Below are positions 12,542 through 22,384 of a stretch of DNA of 64,000 bases, piece after piece (the first letter of the stretch is position 1; the number at the start of each line of letters is the position of its first letter). The translations under genes and the position numbers were made by a program. The notes under the pieces were generated by a model that did not search any database, was not told the origin of the DNA, and saw only the letters and a program-made list of their open reading frames with translations. This DNA comes from Vitellaria paradoxa (Eukaryota; Streptophyta; Magnoliopsida; Ericales; Sapotaceae): NCBI GenBank assembly GCA_019916065.1, contig CM034241.1, positions 21,033,541 to 21,097,540 on the forward strand, in the 5' to 3' direction.

Positions 12542-13216
12542 AACATAAAACAAAGCCCGTAGCAGCCAAAATGCCACTTCAGAGGTCATCTGAGCTCTGC
12601 TCGATGAGAAAGAAGCTATTGGAACCCCAAACATTTTGAGCATCTAGACAAATTTGGAATGCCCTCAAATTGCACAAAAATGTTGAGGGTTTATTCCTAA
12701 AGGTAACGGTCTAGCTAAGTCTGACCAAATCAAATCTTAGGAGGTCTTTTCATTGATTCTTTTGTAAAATTCATTAATTTTTTATATAGTCATAAAAGTG
12801 TCATAAAGTCCTACCAATGGCGTATTTGGATTCCTCAAACCTAAAAATGGTAGGGGGAGTTAGCCTAGTGGTGCCTCCAAGGGTCAGGCCAAAGGACTAC
12901 CTAACCTTGTCTCCATTTCAGCCTGTTTTAGAGTAGTAATTTTCAAACAAACCTAACTTGGTCCTGGAGAATTCAAATTGAACCAAATTTTGATCTAATT
13001 GGTTTAATTTTCTCCAAAAATGCCCGAGACATCTCGAAAGCTCCCAAAAACTGCACCAAAGATTCTAGAATTTCTTGAACCTTTGTAGATGATACCTGAA
13101 CCTTGCAAAACATGGCTCGAGCTAGGGGCTTAGGCCAAATTCTCACCAAATCATGCCTAGCCACAAAACACCTTGCCAAATAGGTGTTTGACAAGCTTTG
13201 TTGCCTACCTTGATGT

Positions 13217-13441
13217 GCAAACTAGTTTGCCCAACTTGTTTTCGTAAACATATTTGCTTAGGGGTGTTTTGCAAACCTTTTTTGCACATCTTATTTAGCA
13301 AACATGGCTGCAAAATAGATTTTTGTAATGATTTCTGCATTCTTTGTTGTGCAAACTTGTTTGCAAAGTTAGGTTTTTGCGATGTTGTTTGTAAATTCAA
13401 AGTTTACAAACTTTTTGGCACCAAAAAAGCCTATATAAAAG
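13217..13441 (+). promoter_or_regulatory. LTR promoter region of the long LTR, copy A
   Basis: The 14-bp perfect palindrome GCAAACTAGTTTGC (13217-13230) and several scattered GCAAAC/GTTTGC half-sites precede CTATATAAAA (13431-13440). A CT-rich leader with 'ctctcttcttcttctc' follows. Copy B keeps the palindrome (42973-42986) and the TATA (42770-42778) in the same order. The arrays beyond the TATA would therefore be transcribed. Confidence 0.55.
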
Positions 13442-13744
13442 GGCCTCCCCTTCTCATTTTCCTCATCCCCAACCAAGCTCCCTCTCTTCTTCTTCTCTAA
13501 ATTCGGCCACTCCAAGGTGCTCTCAAGGTTTTTAGAGGAGTTTTAAGCTTTTTATTTTTGAAGTTTCAAGTTCGGTATAATTTTCTTTCCTTAGAAAATT
13601 TTACTATACTTTTCAATTCAATTTGTTCATATAATTGGAATGAGATTGTTTTGATTATATAAGTATAATTCTTTGTCGATAAAAGATATCTGGATCATAA
13701 TTCAAGATCGAGTTGATATTGACCGAATATACCTAAGACAATTT

Positions 13745-14200
13745 TGTAAAATTCCAAACATCATGCATATGACATACTCATATCATACTAACAAGTTATA
13801 CCATGTCATAACATCATTCTATCATGCCATACCATGTCACAAAACCATGTTCACCATGTCATGCAATATCATAACATAACATTACCATGCTAAGTTATGT
13901 CAAACATCATATTTGTCATGCTATATCATCTCTGTCATGTTGTACCATGCTATTGTCATCCTACATCATGCTCACAGATCATATTGCCATGCTATGCCTT
14001 GTTATACCATGCCATAATCATGTTATTCCATGCTACCATACTCATTCATTACTCCACATTATGATATAACATGATAGGCTATCATTTACCATGCTAGCAC
14101 TTGCTTTGAGATGCTATGCATCATGTTTTGACATACTGGCACGTGCATTGACATGCATCCTTAACAGCCATCTATGATAGAATATAAGTTGCAATCGTAT
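13745..14200 (+). repeat. CATG-rich irregular repeat array
   Basis: The tetranucleotide CATG recurs every 8-20 bases in variants of 'ccatgctatatcatg', without a fixed period. The same array is at 42040-42450 in copy B. Each CATG is a 4-bp palindrome. It lies downstream of the TATA box, so inside the putative transcript. Open frames across it are artefacts of composition. Confidence 0.65.
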
Positions 14201-14399
14201 TTAACATGCCTACAGCCAATCATGTTAACTACATCACACACATCACATTAAGCTCTTAGGCTTTTCCCTTAGACTAGATCATCATCACCAAGATCTGAGC
14301 TCTCGATCTAAACTGAGTTCCTTCCCCACATTATAGATATTAACTCACCTGCGCTAAGTGCATCCTTAGAAGTTGAGCTCCTAAGCAAAAGTGAAGCCT

Positions 14400-15130
14400 C
14401 TTCCTCTAGTTAAGCACCAAGCGCTGACTTTTCTCTATTTGCCTAGAGCCAAGCTCCTTTCCTTCCTAGTTAGGCGCTAAGCACCAACTATCTTCTTATC
14501 TGGAGCAGAGCACATTTCCTTCCCTTGTTAGATGCTAGGTCCCAACTATCCCCTTATCTAGAGCCAAGTTCCTTTCCTTCCCTAGTTAGGAGCCAAGTGC
14601 CAACTATCTTCTTGTTTGGAGCCAAGATCCTTTCTTCCATAGCTAGGCACCAAGCGCCAACTATCCCCTTCAAGCTCCTTTCCTTCCCTAGTTAGATGCC
14701 AAGCGCAAACTATCCCCTTTTCTGGAACCAAGCTCCTTTCCTTCCCTAGTTAGGTGCCAAGCACCAACTATCCCCCTATCTAGAGCCAAGCTCATTTCCT
14801 TCCCTAGTTAGGCACCAAGTACAACTATCTCCTTATCTGGAGCTTAGCTCCTTTCTTTTCCTAGTTAGGCACCAATCACCAACTATCCCCTTATTTGGAG
14901 TCAAGCTCTTTTCCTTCCCTAGTTAGGCGCTAAGTGCCAACTATCTCCTTATTTGAAGCTTAGCTCCTTTTCTTTTTTTTGTTAGGTGCCAAGCACCATC
15001 TATCCTCTTGTTTGGAGCCAAGCTCCTTTCCTTCCCTGGTTAGGCGCCAAACACTAACTATCTCCTTATCTGAAGCTTAGCCCCTTTCTTTCCCCAGTTA
15101 GGTGCCAATCGCTAACTATCTCCGTGTCTG
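14400..15130 (+). repeat. about 58-bp tandem array with two palindromes per unit, copy A
   Basis: About a dozen units follow the pattern 'gagccaagctcctttccttc', 'cctagttaggcgccaagcgc', 'caactatccccttatctg'. Anchors fall near 14446, 14502, 14560, 14618, 14723, 14781, 14839 and 14896. Each unit holds a GGAGC..GCTCC stem and a GGCGC..GCGCC stem, each around a 3-nt centre. One unit near 14660 is shortened. A degenerate tail extends to about 15600. Confidence 0.75.
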
Positions 15131-15960
15131 ATGTTAAGTTTCTTTCCATAGATCAGCTTATGAAACGTAAGGCACCATAGCGTAAGGCACTACCCTAGAA
15201 CTAAGATCCTTCCCCTTATTAAACGTAAGGTGTTAACTGTCTCTTCTCTGGAGCAAAGCTCCATCCTTCTTATTTGGAGTGAGGCTCTTTTCTCTAGTTA
15301 ACCATTTCTCAGTTTTGCACTAAGCGCTAACTATCTTTTCCCCAGTAAAGTAAGGCTTTTTTCCTCTAGTTATGCGGTAGGTGCTAACTATTCTCTCTCA
15401 TTTGGAGCTAGGCTCCATTTTTCAGTTAAGCATGAGGTGCTAACTATCTTTTATCATTTAGAGCTAAGCTCTCTTCCCAAACTTATGCATGGAGTGCTAA
15501 CTTTCATTTCCGTCTTAGAGATAGAACAAATACTCCTAACACATACTTAGGGCTAGGACTCTTTCTTTCCCTTATCCCGTCTCAGGAGCGAGGCTCCTTC
15601 ACACTAAATTGGTAAATAACACTGACCCTATCACAGTTATTTGCATATCACATCTGCACTAGGCACTGGCCCAAAGTTACGTTGACTTGATCCTTTAGAA
15701 TGGTGCGAAGGCAGCTTAAGCAGATAGCTTGAGTGCGGTCTCCATGGTCATCATAGAACATCATCTGTGCTAAGCGCCAATTTAGACTCAGAGCTAGGCT
15801 CTTACATCTACATACCAGTTGACACCTCACCAGCATATAGTTTGGACCATCTTAGATCTAAACTATGTTTAACCTTATCCTTTTACAAGGTTCATAGGTA
15901 GCTCAAGCATATAGCTTGAGTTCAGTCACCTCAGTCTTTATAGATCATCTTCAATACACA

Positions 15961-16923
15961 CTTTATTATAATCACACACATACACTCTTGTATAAGGACT
16001 ACATAAGTCCTCACACCTTAATTTTTAACTTACATTTAAATTCAAACTAGTATATAGAATCCCCTAGGGTGTATCACTGCTATACAGGTAAACATTACAC
16101 TAAACTCACACACACGAACTAAGCTTACTTACCTCACATTTCATACCTCATATGCATTTAGGGTTGTATGCATTGATCATCATAAACAGACGTATTATAT
16201 TATGAGATTATGACTGCAAAGAGTGGAAAGGGACTTTGGATATCCCGAGGTATCAAGGCGTAAAAATTTCGTGCGTAGTCGAACCCCCAGACCCATTATC
16301 TCTGATTGCACAAGCTAGTCGAGAGTCACTAAAATGGCTATTATCATATTTTCAAAAATAAAACTAAAATATTCTAAATTATAATGAAAGCTTAAGTTTC
16401 TTAACACACCCATTTTGAAATTAAGACCTTATTTCAAAACAAAAACATATTTTCACGTTTGCAAGATCTCAAAAGCACCATATCACAATAAAGACTTATG
16501 ACCCACGCTCGCCAACCCTAGTGCACGGATCTAATCACGACAACATCTAATCTCAATATATATATGAACAATGCAGTAATAAGGAATACGATACCCCAAT
16601 ATCAATAAGACTGTGGCACTAGAAGTGTAAACATAGAAAGTACCTCTGGTCATGACTGGTTTTGCGGGTGCGCCCTACTGTGCCATTACAAAAACTCTCC
16701 CCTACGATGGTGTATTAGGTGGCCTACTAACCCTCTGTGCCTACTGAACTCCTCTCTATTATTGCTGGTGTTGGACCCCACTCTGCATACTATTCTAGGG
16801 AATAAACTTCAGTTGTCATGGCTACTACTACTACTGAACTGATTGGTGAGTTGAGGGTTGACTACCCTGAACTAATTAAGTGATCTATTACATTCTCCCA
16901 CCTCTACTAATTTGTCTTTGTGA
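15961..16923. other. unassigned LTR or retrotransposon sequence
   Basis: This probably starts as the end of the long LTR (the 'gaacccccagaccc' phrase near 16275). From about 16400 it reads as non-coding DNA and then as the decayed 3' side of the minus-strand gag fragment. No boundary could be fixed. Confidence 0.35.
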
Positions 16924-17249
16924 ACAAAACCTCTAAATATGCCCTGTTTGGCCATAAGTGTAACAAACCCAGATCTTCCTACTTAGTCTACCACTAGCCA
17001 TCATACTCTACCTCTTTTGTTCTTTCCCCCTGGGACATTCTGAACTTCTATGCCTCGGCTGTCTACAATTGTAACATACTACCAACCTCTATGATGATCC
17101 CACAAAAACTCTCGACTGGGTAGATACTACACTCCCTTGCTATGGATGCCGAATGTGTGGTACTGATAAAGCACTCATTTATCTTTTCCTGTCCCCGTTT
17201 TCTTTTTGTGTCCCTGCTACTTTACTAGATCGCCCTTCTTGTATAGAAT
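16924..17249 (-). pseudogene. Ty3/gypsy gag fragment with two zinc knuckles
   Basis: On the minus strand, 17076-17035 encodes CYNCRQPRHRSSEC, a complete CCHC knuckle (C-x2-C-x4-H-x4-C). At 16965-16924 a second knuckle, CYTYGQTGHI-stop-RFC, has the second Cys changed to Tyr and a stop in the H-to-C spacer. Paired knuckles with this spacing occur in gypsy gag nucleocapsids, which bind genomic RNA. Upstream sequence to 17249 is basic, but the frame is cut by the Cassandra-type insertion, and its continuation was not found at 20767. No protease follows. Confidence 0.55.
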
Positions 17250-17444
17250 TGTGAGGGACTATGAGAGATCTACCTGTGAGGGACTCTTCCTGCAAGAGAG
17301 TGAAATAGGGGTAAAGCAAAGAAGTAATGCCTTTTTTCCCACATCGCCTAGGTAGAGAAAGGAAGTTGCATATATGTAATGTTCAACATCTATAAAGTAC
17401 AATGTGCTTTAAAGCTATGAGGACACTAGGTTTAGTGGAAATTC

Positions 17445-17512
17445 TAGGATTAAGCGTGTTCTAATGAGAGCAGTAGCAGAATGAGTAACCTACTTGGAAG
17501 TAGCTTACCAAG
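17445..17512 (+). other. 5S rRNA-derived segment in Cassandra-type 5' LTR
   Basis: The stretch matches the 3' half of plant 5S rRNA at 'taagcgtgtt', 'gagagcagta', 'atgagtaacct' and 'ggaagt', corresponding to the internal control region of the 5S gene (box A to box C). It is not a 5S gene: the first half is absent and there are many changes. The 3' LTR counterpart at about 20658-20720 is more diverged. Confidence 0.72.
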
Positions 17513-17789
17513 CCCAAAGCAAATAATATTGTAATGTTTAGATGCGAATTGTTACAAATGGTATCAGAGCTAATACCCAGCCATAAGTGTAGGGCCACGC
17601 ATGGGCACTGTATGTGGGAACCTGCCTGTGAGAGACTCTACCTACTAAAGACTAAAGTAAGGGGCCACACAGGGACCTGTGTCCAATTTGGGGGGAGATG
17701 ATGACGTGTGGATACTGCGTGTGGGGACTACCTATAAAGGACTTTGCTTGCTGAAGAATGAAATAAGGGGCCACGTGAGGACGTGTGTC

Positions 17790-20436
17790 TGTAATATCCC
17801 AAACTTGTATTAAGGTAAGTATATGGTTTTTGATGTATTTTGGAAGTTAAGAGATGTTAATTTAATGGAATGGGTCATTAATGTTGTTTGGAGCTGAGAA
17901 CTTTGAAGGAAATGGGTTATGCAGTCAAAAGTGACATTTTGGCCAAGTGCTGGAAAATAAGGGGAACCTTGGGTGCCCATCTGAAAAGAGCTTGTGCGCC
18001 CAAGGTCTTGGGTGCCCACCTGAGAAGGGCTTGGGCGCCCAAGACACAGTAGATTTGACAGGCAAGTGTTGCTCTGCAATTTTCAGCCGAGCCTCACCCT
18101 ATTAACACCTATACCTAGCTAAGGGTGATGGGAAACCTAAAGATTACTGTTGAGGGACTTTAAAATATTGTTATATATATATATATATTGTTGATTTGAT
18201 GCAAGAGAAAGAAAGAAATAGTGTTGGGAGAAAAGAGAAATCGGGTGAGGAGCAAAGAAAGAGCAAAGGAGAACAAAGAAGGAACCGAGTAGAGATTTCA
18301 AGGTAGGTTCTTTCACCCTTCATGAAATCCATATTCCTTTTGCAAGATTGTAATTAGAACCCTAAGAGACTTTTCTATGTAATTTATTTGTAGTTTGGAT
18401 CAAGGAGGGAGGAGATTGAATCCATCAAAGTTTGAGGGTTTGGAAGCTCAAGACACCTTCTTGTTGATCCATCTTCTTACCACTTGAGGTAGGGATTTGA
18501 TGCCTCATTCTTACATATGTGTTGTGTAATAAGGAGTAGATTATCATTAGAAAATCCTCTTTAAGTGTTATTTCATGTATGGAAGAAAATGGGAGTTATA
18601 CACATGTGTATATATATGTATAGGTTGAGAGAGTGAATGGGGTGTTTTGATCCATAACTTGACTTGTAGTTAATGAAAACTCAAAATTTTTTATTTTGTT
18701 TGTAGCCTAAGAACCTTGTGTTGATGTTAGAAACTTAAGATTTTAAGTATTTTTACATTAACTTGGTCAATTTGAGGTCCCAATGGTGAAAAGCCATGAA
18801 ACCAGAAAACAGAGTCTGGAACCCAGAACTTGGCCCAAGCTGTGGGCGCACGAGGGGGACACAGTCAGGCGCCCAAGCCCTTGGGCACCCAAGACATAAG
18901 TGCCATGGGTGCCCAAACCCCTTGGGCACACGGCTGAGTGTCAGCTTGGGCACCCACCAAGTCTGGGTCACTTTTCCTGACTTTGCTTAGTTTGACCTCC
19001 TACCTTAGGCTTATGAAAGTTTTGGTAACATGTTTTTATGTGAAACTTTTTCTTGATTAATTGCATGGATTTTAAGAGGGAAATGAGCTTTTCAAAGTTA
19101 TTAGGGGTTGATTATCTTAAACCTATGGGATTTAACTTGAAAAGCAGAATGGATGCTACCTTGAATGGAATGAGTTGGAAACCTACTTTGAGATAAGAAT
19201 CTTAATTCAATTGATTTGTGAATATGCTTTGATGTAAACTAAACGTTGAAGTTTATGAACTTGTGATTAATTAAATAAAATGTGACTTGACAAAAGGGAA
19301 CTCATGTTCATAATATTGAAGAATATTTAATGTTTAATGATACTTGATCATTGTTGTTATGTGATGAATCGTGGGATGAACCAAAATGTGGAAATGTGTC
19401 ATGGGAAAGTATATGAGGTTGAATGTGAATTTATAAATGATGAAATGTTATGTGATGAATGATTGTTTGTGTGCGGTGGCCGTGGTGAGGTGCGAAAATA
19501 GGAAGGGTTGAGAGTACCCTCGGGTTAAGAGTTCCGGAACCTACACAGAGTTTGGTGTCAATGCCAGTGGGTTAGTAGCCCACAACATTGTGTGTGTTTT
19601 GGCTCCTCGTGGCCCTGGATGGTGATCCTAAACGACGACGTCGGTTTATCATTTTCATTGGGTATTGGCCCATAAAAGACGATAACGTGTATGCACCCAT
19701 CCCCCGCTAACTAGTGTGATTATGGTTGTGCAATGTGATGATGAATGGTTGATGATGTGAATACGATTACTTGATTGAGTATTGTTCGAATGATAAAATG
19801 ATGTTGAAATGTGAATGGAATTGAAGTTTGAATTGCAAAACATAAACATTAACCAAAATTTAAAATCTTAAACTTTGGCATTGTTGAATGAACATATGTT
19901 TCCACTTATTTTGACATGGCTATGTTAATGAAATGTTATGACTCTAGTAAGTGTTAAACTGGCTAACCTTACTTGAGATGCATTACATGGTTAGATTGCA
20001 TACCATATATGTTTGCTTGAGACATCATGGGCACAAGTGGACCCATGCCCACGTCTCTATAGATTTTGATGCAGGTACAGGCGATAACAATCAGGTGGGC
20101 TAATGGGGTTGGACTAGGACTGCTTGTGCATGAGCCCTACCAAGTTTAGCAAAGCTCTTGGTCATCTAGCTTAAATTTCCTTTGGAATTTGTAATATTGT
20201 ACACTGACAGACTTTTCCGATTTGGTTGTAATGGCCTTAAGGTCTAAGCTATGTAATTTGGGAATGGAACCTGTAGTTAGTGACCTGGCAATAGTCAAGG
20301 TTGACTTACGTTGTCTTATATTATGTCTTAGGCTCACTCATTGATGTTGCGTTGCTCTGATCATGGGTAGTTTTGTTAATGCATGTTGTGTGTGTTTATC
20401 ACTCACCCCTCGGGTCACTAGATTCGGGGCGTGACA
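17790..20436 (+). mobile_element. solo LTR, Tekay-like Ty3/gypsy, in Cassandra-type element
   Basis: It starts TGTAATATCCC and ends GGGGCGTGACA, with perfect 5-bp duplications GTGTC (17785-17789 and 20437-20441). The length is 2647 bp with no internal region. It holds clustered GGGCGCCC-type palindromes at 17965-18045 (including CTTGGGCGCCCAAG) and 18840-18960, an AT run near 18172-18190, and TATA-like 'tatatatgtata' near 18610. The repeated 'gggtgccc' words produce chance open frames on both strands. Confidence 0.88.
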
Positions 20437-20766
20437 GTGTCCTATTAGGGGGGAGGATTGTGAGGGGCTATAAGGAATCTGCCTATGACGAACTCTACCT
20501 GTAAGAAAGTGAAACAAGAGGTGAAGTATAGAACTAATACCTTATATTTCACATTAACTGGGTAAAGGAAGGATGTGGCATATATGTAATACTCGACATC
20601 AATAAAGTATAACGCGTTTTAAAGTCGTGAGAGTACTGGGTTCAGTGGGAATTTTAGGGTTAAGCATTCTCCCGTCGGAGCAATACCAAGATAACTGACT
20701 TTCTAATAAGCAGCTTACCAAGTTCAAAGCAGATAATATTATACTATGTAGATGCAGGTCGTTATA

Positions 20767-22384
20767 AAATGAGAAGAAAATGAGAGAGCCCTTTAACATG
20801 TTAGAGTATAAAAAGTGTATTATGTAAATATTTTTTGATTAAAAACTTTGATAAAATAATATTTCTATAAATAAGAAAAATATTAATATAAAAAATTTCT
20901 CTAATAATAAATTTGATGATTTAGAAAGTAATTTTTTCATGCATTAAAGAATGATTTCTGAGAGGGCAACGTGCTTCGCATGTGAGCAAATGCCAAGTAT
21001 TGGAAGCGAATGATAGAATGGTTATTGAAATATGTGCCAGTATAGTTGGTTTGCAGTGAAATGCATTTAAAATCATATATAATAGAATCATTAGTTGTAA
21101 ATAAAAGTTAGAACATATGAAAAATATTAAGAAAAAAATAAACATTAATGAAAATTTCTGGAAAACTAAGACTAACAAATGTAAAATAACATGAAAATAG
21201 AAAAAGAGCACCTCATGTAAACAATTTTATAATTGATTTTGTGTGGGCGTTTAGGCTTGTGACAGCTAGAGTAATTAAAAAATAAACTCAATACAATTAA
21301 AAAAACTTCACTCTGCTCTTATTTTATTTTTTCTTTGCAAAAAATTAAAAAACACAATTACTCATTTAATATATTCAAAAAATAATTATATAATTATTTT
21401 AAGTAAACATAATATATCGGCTATAGTTAATTAAATATCTCTTACTCTTAATTTTAATTTAGTTTTTATTTCTGTTCTTAATGATTATCCATTACAATTC
21501 TTTACATGATAGAAATATACTTTTTATTTTTGTTTTGGAAAAAAAAGAATAATTAATGAAATTCAAGATAAAAATAAACTGAATATTCTTTCAATTTTGT
21601 ATTTTATATATTTAAATTGCAAATAATATTAAAATAAATTTTAAAAATAGTTTGTTTGATAATTAATTTATTTTATTTTTAGAAGTCGGTAGATTTTAAA
21701 CTTTGATATTAATATGCTAGATTACATGTTAAATCATTATTATTTAAGATCTCAATTATTTAAGCACTATTTAAAACATATTATTGCAGTTGTTATGCTT
21801 TTATGACTAATAAAAGGATTCTTAATTAGCAAATTTTATGATTTTTTATTTTTAATTAATAAATTTTTATAATGATAAAAAATTATCTTTCTAATTAAAT
21901 TTTAAATTATTTAAATATTTATTTTAATTTTTAAACAAATAAATATAAAAATAAGAATTTTATTTATCTTTAATTTTCCTCTATAAATTGTATTATGAAT
22001 GGATGAATCTATTTTTACTTCACAAATAGATTAGTGTACTCCCCTTTAAATTTTACTAAATAAGATTACACAATTACCCTTATTATGCTAATAAAATATT
22101 TTATATAATTTTAATACCATAAATATTTTTCTAAAAAATTGAATTCATATCAACTTGAAATTGTAAAGTGGAATACAAAAATTTATTTGTAGATTGCAAA
22201 TAGGTCTACCCTTAATTACTTTTTTAATTAATTAGCTAATAAAAACTAAAATAAATACATTATTATATTTTTCTCAATAATAAATTAATGTGAGTTAAAA
22301 TATAATATTAAGTTGAATGAGAATTAATCATCAATAACAAAAGTAGTTTTGAATTGATATGAACTAAGTTTCTATAGAAAGGTA
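20767..22384. other. AT-rich DNA, nothing recognised
   Basis: Very AT-rich sequence with long runs of A/T. An open frame at 21211-20921 (minus) is Phe/Leu/Ile-rich only because of composition. No transposon end, RNA gene or domain was seen. The right edge meets the 'gagct' rich 3' region of the long-LTR family. Confidence 0.45.

Larger units (their letters stand above)
12550..15960 (+). mobile_element. long LTR of an unnamed (Tat-like?) gypsy family, copy A, distal part
   Basis: This 3.4-kb stretch is the inverted match of 40412-43685, recognisable from 'aacaaagc' at about 12553 to 'gcgaaggcagct' at about 15717, after which only copy A continues. It joins the Athila gag at about 12545, so its own LTR start is missing. 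In order it holds GCAAAC-rich promoter-proximal sequence, a TATA box, a CATG-rich array, and a roughly 58-bp tandem array. Downstream near 16270 the phrase 'gtcgaacccccagaccc' resembles Tat/Ogre LTR ends. That lineage call is tentative because no coding region of this family is present in the window. Confidence 0.6.
17250..20766 (+). mobile_element. Cassandra-type (TRIM) retrotransposon with 5S-derived LTRs, split by a solo LTR
   Basis: The 5' LTR is 17250-17556 (TGTGAGGGAC...GTTACA) and the 3' LTR 20459-20766 (TGTGAGGGGC...GTTATA), about 307 bp each. The initiator tRNA-Met primer site TGGTATCAGAGC is at 17559-17570. A purine tract 'ttaggggggagga' precedes the 3' LTR. Without the nested solo LTR the element is about 870 bp, with a 255-bp non-coding interior. 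Both LTRs contain sequence aligning with the internal promoter half of 5S rRNA, the defining trait of Cassandra. It has no proteins and must be moved by another element's enzymes. Flanking duplications are unclear (AGAAT against AAAAT). Confidence 0.8.

Noticed and set aside
14400..15130. CRISPR-like array
   Set aside because: Units are imperfect tandem repeats without unique spacers, in a plant LTR.
17445..17512. A functional 5S rRNA gene
   Set aside because: Only the second half is similar, it is diverged, and it sits inside an LTR repeated at 20459.
17559..17570. A tRNA gene at 'tggtatcagagc'
   Set aside because: It is a 12-base primer-binding site after an LTR end, without cloverleaf sequence.
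19655..19849. Minus frame rich in Ser/His/Asn as a peptide gene
   Set aside because: It lies inside the solo LTR 17790-20436 and reflects ATG/GAT-rich composition.
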